A program made the translations under genes and the position numbers. Source: Pseudofrankia coriaricola (GTDB taxonomy: Bacteria; Actinomycetota; Actinomycetes; Frankiales; Frankiaceae). From it: a stretch of DNA of 57,519 nt. Shown here piece after piece: positions 42,933-52,155 of the stretch; within the stretch, counting starts at the first letter, position 1, and each line of letters begins with the position of its first letter. Below the pieces are notes generated by a model. It was given only the letters and a program-made list of their open reading frames with translations. It made no database searches and was not told the origin of the DNA. Location: assembly GCF_001854805.1 (NCBI RefSeq), contig NZ_MBLO01000244.1, positions 1 to 57,519 on the forward strand. The letters are read 5' to 3'.

Positions 42933-43730
42933 ATGAGGCCGTCGGGCGCGGCGAGGGACGTGGTGGAAGCGGTGGCGACGGTGGTCGAGACGGACAAGCC
43001 CGAGGGAATCCGGCTGCAGAAGGTGCTGGCGGCGGCCGGCGTCGGCTCGCGCCGGCACAACGAGGAGCTGATCGACGCCGGCCGGGTACGCGTCGACGGG
43101 CAGGTCGTCCGTGAGCAGGGCCGCCGCGTCGACCCGGAGACGGCGGTCATCGAGGTCGACGGTGAGCGGGTCGTCACCAGGACCGGGCTGATCCACCTGG
43201 CGCTGAACAAGCCGCGCGGCGTGCTGTCGACCATGGCCGACGACCAGGGCCGCGCGACGATCGCCGAGCTGCTCACCGAGTTCGGCTCGCATCCTGGCCT
43301 GTTCCACGTCGGCCGGCTCGACGCCGACAGCGAGGGCCTGCTTCTGGTCACCAACAACGGCGAGCTGGCGCACCGGCTCACCCACCCGTCCTTCGGCGTG
43401 CCCAAGACCTACCAGGTCGAGGTCAACGGCCCCGTCCGCAAGGAGACGCTGCGCTGGCTGCGCGTGGGCGTGCAGCTGTCCGACGGGCTGGTGCGGGCCG
43501 ACAACGTCCGCGTCATTGACCAGGCCGGCTCCCGGGTGCTCATCGAGCTGGTGCTGCATGAGGGCCGCAACCGGATCGTGCGCCGGCTGATGGACGAGGT
43601 CGGCCATCCGGTGCAGCGCCTGCTGCGCACCGAGTTCGGCGCCGTCCACCTCGGCAACCTGCGCTCCGGCCGTGCCCGCCACCTCACCCGCTTCGAGGTC
43701 GGCGCGCTGCACAGCGCCGTCGGCCTGTAG
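42933..43730 (+). CDS. RsuA/RluB-type ribosomal pseudouridine synthase
   Basis: A 265-residue enzyme. After a 25-residue lead, the S4 RNA-binding domain reads IRLQKVLAAAGVGSRRHNEE. The catalytic domain has LNKPRGVLST and the active-site Asp in FHVGRLDADSEGLLLVTN, then HEGRNRIVRRLMDEVGHPVQ. It isomerises a uridine in 23S (RluB) or 16S (RsuA) rRNA; in actinobacteria the scpB-linked copy is normally RluB-like. The ATG 42933 has GGAAGGGG upstream. The stop is two bases before the tyrA start, indicating an operon. Confidence 0.9.
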   Translation: MRPSGAARDVVEAVATVVETDKPEGIRLQKVLAAAGVGSRRHNEELIDAGRVRVDGQVVREQGRRVDPETAVIEVDGERVVTRTGLIHLALNKPRGVLSTMADDQGRATIAELLTEFGSHPGLFHVGRLDADSEGLLLVTNNGELAHRLTHPSFGVPKTYQVEVNGPVRKETLRWLRVGVQLSDGLVRADNVRVIDQAGSRVLIELVLHEGRNRIVRRLMDEVGHPVQRLLRTEFGAVHLGNLRSGRARHLTRFEVGALHSAVGL

Positions 43731-43732
43731 CT

Positions 43733-44902
43733 GTGGCCGCTGTCCATGCCGCGCCAGCCGATCCGTCGGCCGGCCGCGCGGCGGCGGCGAGGCCGCATGC
43801 GGCCGGCGGCTCCCCGGCGGAGCTGCCGCGCCGCGTCGGCATCGTCGGGTCCGGCCTGATCGGCGCGAGCATTGGGCTGGCGCTGCGCCGCGTCGGCGTC
43901 GAGGTGCTGCTGCGCGACACCGACCCCGAGCAGGTCAAGCTCGCGGAGGCGATGGGCGCGGGCACCCTCTGGCAGGGCGAGCACGTCGACCACGCCGTCA
44001 TCGCGGTGCCGGCGCACGCGATAGCCCCCGAACTGCGCGCGGTCCAGCGGGCGGGCCTCGCCGTCACCGCCAGCGATGTCGCGAGCGTCAAGAGCCGGCC
44101 GATCGCGGAGGCGGTCGTCGCCGGCGTGGACCTGACGACGTGGTGCCCGGCCCACCCGATCGCCGGCCGGGAACGCGGCGGTGCCGCCTCCGCGCAGGCG
44201 GACCTGTTCGCCGAGCGGACCTGGGTGCTCTGCCCGATCTCGCAGACGGACGCCGCGGCTGTCGCCGCCACCGAGGCGCTCGCGCGGGCCTGCGGCGCGC
44301 TGCCGGTGCGCGCCACCCCGGACCGCCACGACGAGGCGATGGCCGCGCTGTCCCACCTGCCGCAGGTGGTCGCGAGCCTGCTCGCCGCCGCCGCCCCGCA
44401 CCTGGCGCCCGGCGAGGTGGCGCTGGCCGGGCAGGGATTCCGGGACACGACCCGGCTCGCCGAGTCCGACCCGGCGCTGTGGTCGTCGATCCTGGAGGGC
44501 AATCGCGGGCCGGTCTCGGCGCACGCGCGCCGCCTCGCCGCCGAGCTCGGCGCGCTCGCCGACGCGCTCGACCATGCCTCCGAGGCCAGCGTCACCAAGG
44601 TCGTGACCGACATCATGGAACGCGGCCGGACCGGCCGGGCGCAGCTGCCGAGCAAGGCGGGCGGGCAGGCGGCCCGGCCGTGGGGCTGGGTCGGCGTCGT
44701 GCTCGACGACCGGCCTGGGCAGCTGGCCGCGCTGCTGACCACGGTCGGCGGCTGGGGGGTCAACCTCGAGGACGTCGCGCCGTTCGAGCACAGCCTCGAC
44801 GCGCCCGCCGGCGTCATGGAGCTCGCCGTCGCGCCCGACGAGGCCGGCCCCCTGGTCGACCGCCTCAACGCCGCCGGCTGGGTGGCATACCGCCGCTCCT
44901 GA
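43733..44902 (+). CDS. tyrA: prephenate dehydrogenase with C-terminal ACT domain
   Basis: A 389-residue protein of tyrosine synthesis, converting prephenate to 4-hydroxyphenylpyruvate with NAD. The Rossmann loop is VGIVGSGLIGASIGLALRRV near residue 36. PAHPIAGRERGG holds the catalytic and prephenate-binding histidine, and DRHDEAMAALSHLPQVVASL the second conserved histidines. After residue 310 an ACT-like domain (VGVVLDDRPGQLAALLTTVG) probably gives feedback control by tyrosine. The first 33 residues are an Ala-rich tail. GTG 43733 starts two bases after the RluB-type stop. Confidence 0.92.
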   Translation: MAAVHAAPADPSAGRAAAARPHAAGGSPAELPRRVGIVGSGLIGASIGLALRRVGVEVLLRDTDPEQVKLAEAMGAGTLWQGEHVDHAVIAVPAHAIAPELRAVQRAGLAVTASDVASVKSRPIAEAVVAGVDLTTWCPAHPIAGRERGGAASAQADLFAERTWVLCPISQTDAAAVAATEALARACGALPVRATPDRHDEAMAALSHLPQVVASLLAAAAPHLAPGEVALAGQGFRDTTRLAESDPALWSSILEGNRGPVSAHARRLAAELGALADALDHASEASVTKVVTDIMERGRTGRAQLPSKAGGQAARPWGWVGVVLDDRPGQLAALLTTVGGWGVNLEDVAPFEHSLDAPAGVMELAVAPDEAGPLVDRLNAAGWVAYRRS

Positions 44903-45096
44903 GCCCCGCGCCGGGCTGGCGGGCGGGGCGGCGGCGTGGGTCTCGTCACCGGCGCGCAGCCTTGGGCCGTGCCGCCGGTCATGATCCGACCGGGACGAGT
45001 AGCCTGATCCCGGCCACGGCGAGTATCGGCGGGTGGGGACGGTACCCCGCGGGCGTGGGCGCAGGTGTGCAAGGACATCCGGACGGAGGGCACGGG

Positions 45097-45879
45097 GTGG
45101 AGCACGACCACGGATCCGGATCGCCGGCAGGCGGCGACGCGGCGGCGGCTGGGCATGGACCCGGGCTGGTGGTCGCGGTCGACGGGCCCGGCGGTTCGGG
45201 GAAGTCCACCGTGGCGAAGGCGGTCGCCCGCCGGCTCGGCCTGCGCTACCTCGACACCGGCGCGATGTACCGCGCGGTGACCCAGCTCGCGCTCGAGCAG
45301 CGTGTCGACCTGGAGGACACCGAGGCCGTCGCCCAGCTCGCCGAGCGGGCCACGATCACCCCCGGTACCGACCCCGACGGCCCGACGATCGCCGTCAACC
45401 AGGTCCGGGTCGACGCTGAGATCCGCACCCGGGCAGTGACCAACGCGGTGAGCGCCGTGAGCGCGGTCGAGGCGGTGCGCCGCAGGCTCGTCGCCCAGCA
45501 GCGGCAGATCGTCGCCGACGCGGTCGGAACCACCGGCGGCATCGTCGTCGAGGGCCGTGACATCGGCACGGTCGTCGCCACGGACGCGCCGGTGAAGGTG
45601 TACCTGACGGCGTCCACCGAGGTGCGGGCGCTGCGCCGCTCGCGTGAGCTGGGGGAGAAGGGCGTCGACGACGTCGCCCGGACGCTCGCCGAGCTCGGCC
45701 GGCGCGACGCGCTGGACAGCACCCGCACGGTCGACCCGCTGCTGGTCGCGCCGGACGCCCTCGTGCTTGACTCGACCGGGATGTCCATCGACGAGGTCGT
45801 GGGCTTGGTGTTGCGCCGCTGCGGCGAGGCGGGCTTCGTCGTGCCCACCGTCGCCGGCACCCCCGGGGCGGCGTCGTGA
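45097..45879 (+). CDS. cmk: cytidylate kinase
   Basis: A 260-residue CMP/dCMP kinase. The P-loop is VAVDGPGGSGKSTVAKAVAR near residue 27, LRYLDTGAMYRAVTQ is the NMP-binding signature, and VVEGRDIGTVV holds the conserved Arg-Asp. The C-terminal part has RRDALDSTRTVDPL. GTG 45097 is chosen because GGAGGG lies six bases upstream; the very long frame in which it sits extends upstream through tyrA only by chance. The stop overlaps the next start (GTGA), so cmk and plsC are coupled. Confidence 0.92.
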   Translation: MEHDHGSGSPAGGDAAAAGHGPGLVVAVDGPGGSGKSTVAKAVARRLGLRYLDTGAMYRAVTQLALEQRVDLEDTEAVAQLAERATITPGTDPDGPTIAVNQVRVDAEIRTRAVTNAVSAVSAVEAVRRRLVAQQRQIVADAVGTTGGIVVEGRDIGTVVATDAPVKVYLTASTEVRALRRSRELGEKGVDDVARTLAELGRRDALDSTRTVDPLLVAPDALVLDSTGMSIDEVVGLVLRRCGEAGFVVPTVAGTPGAAS

Positions 45880-46838
45880 GCACGGGCGACGACGTGCCCG
45901 CTGATCCGCCGCCCACCCACGTCACCGAGGCAGCGGAACAGGTGCAGGCGACGCAACCGGCGCCTCCGGCGGCCGGTACCGAGACGGCGCGGGCCGGCGA
46001 AGTGGTCCCGGCCGGCGTCCCGGCCGGCCAGGTGGTGCTCGCGGTGGAGCCGGCGCCGGCCGTGCCGCCGTCGGCGGGAGCCAGCCGGAGGACCACGGGG
46101 AAGGCACCCGCGCTGACCGCGGCGGGGCCCGCGCATCGGGGCGCCGAGTCGCCGCCGTACAACGACATCCTGCACCGGCTGCTCAAACCGCCGGTACGCT
46201 GGGTGCTCAACCATGTGGTGATGCGGATCCGCCTGGAGGGCGTCGACAACGTCCCGAAGGGCGAGCCGCTGATCTTCGCGGGGAACCACTCGAGCTGGCT
46301 CGACGGGCCGCTGGTCGTCATCGAGTCGCCGCGCACGGTCCGGTGCCTGACGAAGGTCGAGATGTACAAGGGCATCCTCGGCTGGCTGCTGCGCCTCGTC
46401 GGGCAGATCCCGATCGACCGCGGCAAGGCCGACCGGGTCGCGCTGCACACGGCGCTCGACGAGCTCGCCCGTGGCAACGCGATCGGGGTCTTCCCCGAGG
46501 GCACCCGCGGCAGCGGCGAGATGGCTGCCGTGCAGCACGGCATCGCCTACCTCGCGGTGCACGGCCGCTGCCGGGTGCTGCCGGTGGCCTGTCTCGGCAC
46601 GGGCGGCGCGCTGCCGAAGGGGGCGCACTGGCCGAAGCGCTCGGCTCGGGTGCGGGTGGTCTTCGGTGAGCCGTTCACCGTGGAGATTCCGGCGAACCCG
46701 CGGTCGCGCAAGGCCTTGGCCGCGGTGGCCGAGGACATCAGGGTTCACCTGGCCGATCATCTGACCGCCGCCCGGTCGGGCGCCCCGGCGCCGGAGATCG
46801 CCGCCGGGAACACGGAGGCCGGTCGGCGGGCTGAGTAG
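45876..46838 (+). CDS. 1-acyl-sn-glycerol-3-phosphate acyltransferase-like protein
   Basis: A 320-residue PlsC-family acyltransferase. The first 95 residues are Ala/Pro/Thr-rich and probably unstructured. The catalytic H(X)4D is in FAGNHSSWLDGPLVV, followed by GQIPIDRGKAD and GVFPEGTRGSGEMA, the glycerol-phosphate site. Enzymes of this type add the second acyl chain during phospholipid synthesis at the inner membrane. The cmk-plsC-der order is a widely conserved actinobacterial arrangement. The GTG start overlaps the cmk stop. Confidence 0.9.
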   Translation: MSTGDDVPADPPPTHVTEAAEQVQATQPAPPAAGTETARAGEVVPAGVPAGQVVLAVEPAPAVPPSAGASRRTTGKAPALTAAGPAHRGAESPPYNDILHRLLKPPVRWVLNHVVMRIRLEGVDNVPKGEPLIFAGNHSSWLDGPLVVIESPRTVRCLTKVEMYKGILGWLLRLVGQIPIDRGKADRVALHTALDELARGNAIGVFPEGTRGSGEMAAVQHGIAYLAVHGRCRVLPVACLGTGGALPKGAHWPKRSARVRVVFGEPFTVEIPANPRSRKALAAVAEDIRVHLADHLTAARSGAPAPEIAAGNTEAGRRAE

Positions 46839-46896
46839 GGCGGCGGTACGGCGGTACCCCGGCGAGCGGGGCACCGCCGGCCGCGTTCTGGCCGGC

Positions 46897-46926
46897 GCCG
46901 GGCGGGCCACGGCCGGGCGGGCCACG
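46897..46926. repeat. 15-base direct repeat in the plsC-der spacer
   Basis: GCCGGGCGGGCCACG occurs twice in tandem, followed by a third partial copy. It is non-coding. Confidence 0.7.
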
Positions 46927-47083
46927 GCCGGGCGGCCCGCACGGGCCGCGTCGCCGCCCGAAGTGGACGATGGTTGCCAGGCGCCAGCCATGGCTCTCCG
47001 CGGACAGGCGCGACGGGCCACGGCGCGAGGCGCCTAGGTGGGACAGACGGTCGGCGTAGGACAGTCGACGTGGCAGACGAAGG

Positions 47084-48541
47084 ATGACAGCCGGAGTCGG
47101 GGCAGGCGGTGACGCCGCCCGGACCGACGACGCGGGAACGACAGGAAGCAGTACGACGGTGACGACACAGGACAGCCCGAGCCAGGACAGCCCCGCCGTG
47201 GGCACCGCATCCGGGGGGCAGCCGGTGCTCGCCGTCGTCGGCCGGCCCAACGTGGGCAAGTCGACGCTGGTCAACCGCATTCTCGGCCGGCGGGCGGCCG
47301 TCGTCGAGGACGTTCCCGGCGTCACCCGCGACCGGGTCGCCTACGACGCGACCTGGTCGGGCCGGCGGTTCACGCTCGTCGACACCGGCGGCTGGGAGCC
47401 GGACGCGAAGGGCCTGGCGGCCCGGGTCTCGGCCCAGGCTCAGTCCGCCCTCGCGACCGCGGACGCGGTGCTGTTCGTCGTCGACGCCGTCGTGGGCGCG
47501 ACCGACGCTGACGAGGCCGTCGCCCGGGTGCTGCAACGGTCCGGCCATCCCGTGGTGCTCGCCGCGAACAAGGTCGACGACCAGCGGCTGGAGTCCGACA
47601 CCGCCGCCCTGTGGAGCCTGGGGCTGGGGGAGCCGTACCCCGTGTCGGCGCTGCACGGCCGGGGCAGCGGAGACCTGCTCGACGCGGTGCTCGCCGCCCT
47701 GCCCGAGGCGCCGGCGGAGCGGTTCGACGACGAGGACGGCCCGCGCCGCGTCGCGCTCGTCGGCCGGCCCAACGTCGGGAAGTCCAGCCTGCTCAACAGG
47801 CTCGCGGGCGAGGAGCGCTCGCTGGTGCACGACGTCGCCGGAACCACCCGGGACCCGGTCGACGAGGTCGTGACCGCGGGCGGGCAGCCGTGGCTGTTCA
47901 TCGACACGGCCGGCCTGCGCCGCCGCGTCGGCCAGGCCAGCGGCGCCGAGTACTACTCGTCGCTGCGCACCGCGGCGGCGATCGAGGCGGCCGAGGTCGC
48001 GATCGTGCTGCTCGCCGCCGACGAACCGCTCACCGAGCAGGACCAGCGGGTCATCCAGATGGTCGTCGACGCCGGCCGGGCTCTCGTGCTCGCCTTCAAC
48101 AAGTGGGACCTGCTCGACGAGGACCGCCGGCTCACGCTCGAGAAGGAGATCACCCGCGACCTGGCCCGGATCGCGTGGGCGCCCCGGGTGAACATCTCCG
48201 CGCGCACCGGCCGGGCGACCGACCGGCTCGCTCCCGCGCTGCGCACCTCGCTGGAGAGCTGGGGCAACCGCATCCCGACGGGCCGGCTCAACGCGTGGCT
48301 CGGCGAGGTCGTCGCCGCCACCCCGCCGCCCCCGCGCGGCGGCAAGATCCCCAAGATCCTGTTCGCCACCCAGGCCGGTGTGCGCCCGCCGCGCTTCGTC
48401 ATCTTCTCCACCGCCTTCCTCGAGCCCGCCTACCGCCGCTTCCTGGAGCGCCGCCTGCGGGAGGACTTCGGCTTCGTCGGCTCGCCCGTGGAGATCTCCA
48501 TCCGCGTCCGCGAACGCGACGACCGCCGCCACGGTCGCTGA
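47084..48541 (+). CDS. der: ribosome assembly GTPase Der (EngA)
   Basis: A 485-residue protein with two tandem GTPase domains and a C-terminal KH-like domain. G1 motifs are [17 protein letters not shown] near residue 50 and [19 protein letters not shown] near residue 225. DTGGWEP and DTAGLRRR are the G3 motifs, and NKVDD and NKWDLLDED the G4 motifs. The KH domain ends with [11 protein letters not shown]. Der is essential for 50S assembly. The first 45 residues are Thr/Ser/Gly-rich; ATG 47084 or a later GTG at 47159 could be the true start. Confidence 0.95.
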   Translation: MTAGVGAGGDAARTDDAGTTGSSTTVTTQDSPSQDSPAVGTASGGQPVLAVVGRPNVGKSTLVNRILGRRAAVVEDVPGVTRDRVAYDATWSGRRFTLVDTGGWEPDAKGLAARVSAQAQSALATADAVLFVVDAVVGATDADEAVARVLQRSGHPVVLAANKVDDQRLESDTAALWSLGLGEPYPVSALHGRGSGDLLDAVLAALPEAPAERFDDEDGPRRVALVGRPNVGKSSLLNRLAGEERSLVHDVAGTTRDPVDEVVTAGGQPWLFIDTAGLRRRVGQASGAEYYSSLRTAAAIEAAEVAIVLLAADEPLTEQDQRVIQMVVDAGRALVLAFNKWDLLDEDRRLTLEKEITRDLARIAWAPRVNISARTGRATDRLAPALRTSLESWGNRIPTGRLNAWLGEVVAATPPPPRGGKIPKILFATQAGVRPPRFVIFSTAFLEPAYRRFLERRLREDFGFVGSPVEISIRVRERDDRRHGR

Positions 48542-48653
48542 GCCCGGTCCGTCGCGATCCGGCGTGCTGCCGCGCGCCAGATCACGACGGGCTCCGCTGG
48601 CCGGTCAGCTCGCCGCGCGGGATGATCGCGTGGCGGGCTGCCACCCCGGATGT

Positions 48654-48702
48654 GCCAAAGGCCGTTGATCAGGGCTGGAAGCCCTGATCAACGGCCTTTG
48701 GC
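48654..48702. terminator. perfect 23-base-pair hairpin, bidirectional terminator
   Basis: A 23-base stem (48654-48676) pairs perfectly with 48680-48702 around a three-base loop GGA. It lies between der (plus) and tRNA-Pro (minus), which converge, so it probably ends both transcripts. The outer arm CCAAAGG/CCTTTGG gives short A and T runs on each strand. Confidence 0.8.
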
Positions 48703-48708
48703 TACCTG

Positions 48709-48782
48709 TCGGGACGACAGGATTTGAACCTGCGACCCCCAGACCCCCAGTCTGGTGCGCTACCAAACTGCGCCACGTCCCG
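48709..48782 (-). tRNA. tRNA-Pro (GGG anticodon)
   Basis: The minus strand folds as a tRNA of 74 bases. The acceptor stem is CGGGACG/CGTCCCG, and the D-loop contains TTTGGTAGC. The anticodon arm CCAGA-CTGGGGG-TCTGG has GGG at positions 34-36, and the T-arm GGTTCAAATCC is standard. CCA is not encoded. It reads CCC and CCU proline codons. Confidence 0.96.
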
Positions 48783-49120
48783 AGTGTGATGCCGCCGCGG
48801 TCCAGTGACCATTCCGGCGACGAGGGACACGTTACCTGATCTGCGGGCGCTGTGGTTGGCGGGGTCCGCGGGTCCCGGCGGATTCGTGTTCCGTGGCGGT
48901 GGGCGCCCCGACGGGGTCGGGGCGCCCACCGAGGGTGGTCGCCGTGGGCGCGGGTCGCGCGGGACCGGTCCGGCCAGGCGGAGTGGGCGTTCGCCTGGCC
49001 GGAACCGGAGCGCGCGGTGGTCTGTCTCGCGGCCGTCCGACCTCAGCGGGCCGGATCGGCCGGGACAGCCGACGTCGACCGTCGGGGCGGCCCGGGCGGG
49101 GCCGCCGGCGGACGGCTGGG
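48783..49120. other. intergenic region with a perfect GC palindrome
   Basis: No gene is seen. A perfect 15-base stem with GGG loop (48898-48930, arms GGTGGGCGCCCCGAC and its complement) is present and may terminate the minus-strand gene that ends at 49121. The tRNA promoter must lie in 48783-48890. Confidence 0.55.
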
Positions 49121-49582
49121 TCAGATGGTGCCCTGGCCCCGGCGGCGGTTCACGACGCCGACGGTCAGCAGGATGGCGCCAAGGCCGGCGCCGGCCAGCG
49201 GGAGGACGGGGGTGGAGTTGGTGGCCATGCCGCCACCGCCCGCGGCGACGCCGCCGGGGCCGCCGCCGGGGGCGCCGCCCCCGCCGCCGCCCCCGCCGCC
49301 CCCGCCGACACCGACACCGACACCCGCGCCGACGACGCAGTCCTTGTCCTTGTCGCGGTCGCCGAGGATGCCGTCCTTGAACCAGTCGTCATTCCTGCCG
49401 TCGTCCGTGCCGTCGATGCAGTCCTTGTCCCTGTTCTTGTCGTCGAGGGCGCCGTTGTCCTTCCGGTCACCATTGCCGTCCGCGGCCTGCGCGATCCCAA
49501 GGCCGGGCCCACCGATGGTGAGGATGACGCTCGCGGCGCCGGCCAATCCCAGCAGGGCTGCACTACGTCCCAGGCCCTTCAT
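49121..49582 (-). CDS. small secreted Asp/Gly-rich protein with a sorting-signal-like C-terminus
   Basis: A 153-residue protein. The signal peptide is MKGLGRSAALLGLAGAASVI to about AQA (residue 30). The mature part has Asp-rich loops, DGNGDRKDNGALDDKNRDKD and GDRDKDKDC, with two cysteines and a pattern like calcium-binding thrombospondin-3 repeats. A glycine run of about 30 residues follows, then TNSTPVLPLAGAGLGAILLT and a basic RRRG end. LPLAG, hydrophobic stretch and Arg tail resemble a sortase signal with Ala in place of Thr. ATG 49582 has AGGGGA upstream. It is divergent from the sortase gene at 49998, making it a candidate substrate. Confidence 0.72.
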   Translation of the reverse strand: MKGLGRSAALLGLAGAASVILTIGGPGLGIAQAADGNGDRKDNGALDDKNRDKDCIDGTDDGRNDDWFKDGILGDRDKDKDCVVGAGVGVGVGGGGGGGGGGGAPGGGPGGVAAGGGGMATNSTPVLPLAGAGLGAILLTVGVVNRRRGQGTI

Positions 49583-49997
49583 CAGGTCCCCTCTCTCGCA
49601 GATTGTGACTTTCACATGACTGCGAGTGACACCATAGCCACTCCTTGGCCAAATCCTGAGCAGCCCGCATGGGCGTGGTGAGCACCTGGTGAGTGGCCGG
49701 AGAATCAACGGCGGGGTTCGGGGCCCCTGGCGGCGGTTGCCTGCGGCGACGGGGACCGCCCCGTTCCCGCCGGTTTCCTCCGGCGCCTTTCCCGCGATCC
49801 AGGACGGGTTTTCCGGAATTCGGGACCACAGCGTTGGCCCTGATTGTCTTCCGCGTGCGTCCTGTCCCTTTTTCCTGTCCCGTCCGGGCGCGCCGTTGAT
49901 TCACTGCCGGATACGGCGTCGGTGACGCGGACAACGGGCTTCGGCGCCATAGCATGCACGCCGTCGGGTGCCGGTGGCACGGGAAGGGGCGAGCATC
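49583..49997. other. divergent promoter region of secreted protein and sortase genes
   Basis: No gene is seen. The first 100 bases are less GC-rich and contain GTGACTTTCACATGACTGCG near 49605, probably the promoter of the minus-strand gene. I could not define -10 and -35 boxes with confidence. Confidence 0.4.
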
Positions 49998-51287
49998 GTG
50001 GGCGGTGCGTCAGAGCGTGGCGGCCGGCGGCCCGGTCCGCGGGCGGTCGCCGCGGCCGGACGGCCCCGGCGGCCCGACCCCCGGCCCGACCGCCTCGGCG
50101 CGGGGCCCGAGCAGGTGGCCGGCTCGGACCGCCTGCTGGACCACCGCGGGCCCGCGCGGGGCGACGGGCTTCCTCGGGACCGAGGCGTCGCGAGCGGCGG
50201 GCGCCAGCGTGCCGCCGTTCGTGAGGACGGCCTCGACGCCCTCCTCGACTCCACCGAGCCCGTGGCCCTGGGCCCGGCCCGGACCCGGGCGACCGCTCGC
50301 GCTCGTCTGCGTGGCAGGTCCCGGGCCGGCATGCCGTCGGCCGGGCCGCCGGACAGGCCAACGGGCCGGTTCGGGTCGAAAGCCCGGCTGACCTGGCCGC
50401 TGGTGCTGGCCGGGCTGGCGCTGGTCGCCCTCAGCGGATACCGGCTGGCCGCTCCGGAACTCTCCGCGGTCGAGGCGCCGTCGGCCGGCCGGGTGCTGCC
50501 GCCTCCGGTCACCGCGACGGCCTCGGCTCCGCCGGCCACGGCGAGCCCCGCGCCACTGCTTCCACCGCCTGTGGTGGCCGACCCGGTACGGCTGCGGATC
50601 CCGGCGATCGCGGTGGACGCGCCCGTCGTCGGCCTTGGGCTGACGCCGCAGGGCGCCATCGACGTGCCAACCCAATGGGGCGACGTCGGGTGGTACAAGC
50701 CGGGGGTTGCCCCAGGCGCCGTCGGGCCCGCGGTGCTCGTCGGCCACTACGACTCGAAGAAGGGGCCGGCTGTCTTCTACCGGCTGCGCAGCCTGCTGCC
50801 AGGGGACCAGCTGACCGTCGTGGGCGTGTCCGGGGCGAGCGTCACGTTCGTCGTCGACCGGTCGGAGACCGTGTCCAAGGCGGCGTTCCCGACGCAGCGG
50901 GTCTACGGCCCGGTCACCCGCCCGGAGATCCGGCTCATCACCTGCGACGGCGGGTTCGACGAGCGGACCCACCACTACCTGGACAACCTCGTTGTCTACG
51001 GCCATGCCATCCCCACACCGGTCGTCCCGCCCGCCCAGGGCCTCCCGGCGGCGCCCGGTGCCACACCCGCGGCCGTGCCGACGCCCGTGGGTGTGACGCC
51101 ACCCGTGTCGCCCGCCGGGGCCCAGCCCACGCCGTCGGCCGGCACCCCGGCGGGAGTGGCATCCGCCGCGCCCGTGTCCGCCCCGCCGGCGTCGGCCGGA
51201 TCCGCGTCGGCCGGGCTCACGCCGCCCCCGCCCGCCTCGGTCGCTCCCGCCGTGCCCTCCGCCGCCACTCCGCGGCCATCCGGGTGA
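49998..51287 (+). CDS. class F-like sortase with long N- and C-terminal extensions
   Basis: About 429 residues. An Arg/Gly/Pro-rich cytoplasmic region of about 130 residues precedes the single helix LTWPLVLAGLALVALSGYRL. Then a Pro/Ala linker and the sortase barrel follow: VRLRIPAIAVDAPVVGLGL, VLVGHYDSKKGPAVFYRL with catalytic His, and RLITCDGGFDERTHHYLDNL with catalytic Cys. The arginine is in DERTHHYL, or in a nearby position. After the barrel comes an 80-residue Pro/Ala/Thr tail. It belongs to the actinobacterial class F group that attaches LPXTG-type proteins to the wall. GTG 49998 has GGAAGGGG upstream; an earlier GTG at 49968 is also open. Confidence 0.86.
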   Translation: MGGASERGGRRPGPRAVAAAGRPRRPDPRPDRLGAGPEQVAGSDRLLDHRGPARGDGLPRDRGVASGGRQRAAVREDGLDALLDSTEPVALGPARTRATARARLRGRSRAGMPSAGPPDRPTGRFGSKARLTWPLVLAGLALVALSGYRLAAPELSAVEAPSAGRVLPPPVTATASAPPATASPAPLLPPPVVADPVRLRIPAIAVDAPVVGLGLTPQGAIDVPTQWGDVGWYKPGVAPGAVGPAVLVGHYDSKKGPAVFYRLRSLLPGDQLTVVGVSGASVTFVVDRSETVSKAAFPTQRVYGPVTRPEIRLITCDGGFDERTHHYLDNLVVYGHAIPTPVVPPAQGLPAAPGATPAAVPTPVGVTPPVSPAGAQPTPSAGTPAGVASAAPVSAPPASAGSASAGLTPPPPASVAPAVPSAATPRPSG

Positions 51288-51984
51288 CGGCGCCGCCGCG
51301 CCCACCGCGGTCGTCGCCCGGTGGCCGGGCCGTCCGCGGCCACGCCCTCCGTCGGCCGTCCGCAATCAGGCCGCGACTGTCGGCCTGACCGCGCCTGCTG
51401 GTCCGACCGTGTCTTGCGCTCTGCCGAGGACCCTGTGGTTTCGGCGGCTCGCGCCAACCCGCCCACAAGATAGTCAACGCTGTTGACGCGACGGGACCGG
51501 CGCGACGATCTTCGTCGCGCCGGCGGCCCTTTGGTGTGGGATGGGCGGAGGTCGGGTCGCCGTGGCATGCCGGTCGCGGCGGGTGTGTCGCGTTGCGACC
51601 ACGCGCGTCTGTTTCGGCCCATTCGTCCGGTAGGGCCCTTGGACCCTAGAGCGATCCGGGACTTTAGTCCTGCACGAACTGGGCTCGGTGGGCCCCGAGG
51701 GTGTAATTTCTCTCGGCCGACCCAACGTCGGATCAATCGACTGGGCCGCGCTGGCGCGGGATGGTTCGCAACCCCTGACGCCGATGACGATTTCTCCTGG
51801 TTGGGCGTGTGGGCAGAGCCGGTCGGAACGAGGCGGACATCTCATCGAAACCTGCTGGGAGGTGTCCAATTGTTGTGTTTACGGTGGTTGGAGGTGCCGC
51901 TGGGGGATCGACTATGGTCAGCGATGCAACATTCTTCGCCTAAGGCACCAAATCGTCAGGCCAAACGCCGAGTCCTGCCCCTGG
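51288..51984. other. intergenic region between sortase and riboswitch
   Basis: No gene is seen. GTCAAC-GCT-GTTGAC is a 15-base palindrome at 51473. A perfect 12-base hairpin follows at 51497-51523. The rest is the presumed promoter region of the riboswitch-led gene; TATGGT near 51911 is a possible -10. Confidence 0.5.
51497..51523. terminator. perfect 12-base-pair hairpin downstream of the sortase gene
   Basis: CCGGCGCGACGA and TCGTCGCGCCGG pair perfectly around TCT. It is followed by CGGCCCTTTGG, a short T run. Confidence 0.65.
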
Positions 51985-52150
51985 TCTGAACACCCTCCGA
52001 CAAGCCGGGGCAGGAGCGGGGGACCCAAGGTCTCACCGGGCAACGCCGGAACACCGGCCGCGTCCTCGGGGTGAAGCTGCCGCAAGGCAGCCGGGTGGCG
52101 TGAACCCCGCCCGAACCCGACAGCTGACCTCGCAGGCGTCAGGGAAGGAC
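51985..52150 (+). promoter_or_regulatory. c-di-AMP (ydaO/yuaA-type) riboswitch
   Basis: The leader before the NlpC/P60 gene carries the conserved core of the ydaO-yuaA class: GGGGGACCCA near 52015, GGGGTGAA near 52068, and CCGAACCCGACAGCTGACCT at 52111-52130 followed by CGCAGGCG and GGAAGGA. The last block is almost identical to the published consensus of this riboswitch. In actinobacteria the class precedes cell-wall hydrolase genes, where c-di-AMP binding lowers expression. The aptamer ends directly at the ribosome-binding site of the TTG start at 52156, so control of translation or of a nearby stop is possible. Confidence 0.9.
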
Positions 52151-52155
52151 GCGCG

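Noticed and set aside
43672-45879. A 735-codon frame that contains cmk
   Set aside because: Only the last 260 codons encode a protein family. The rest overlaps tyrA in the wrong frame.
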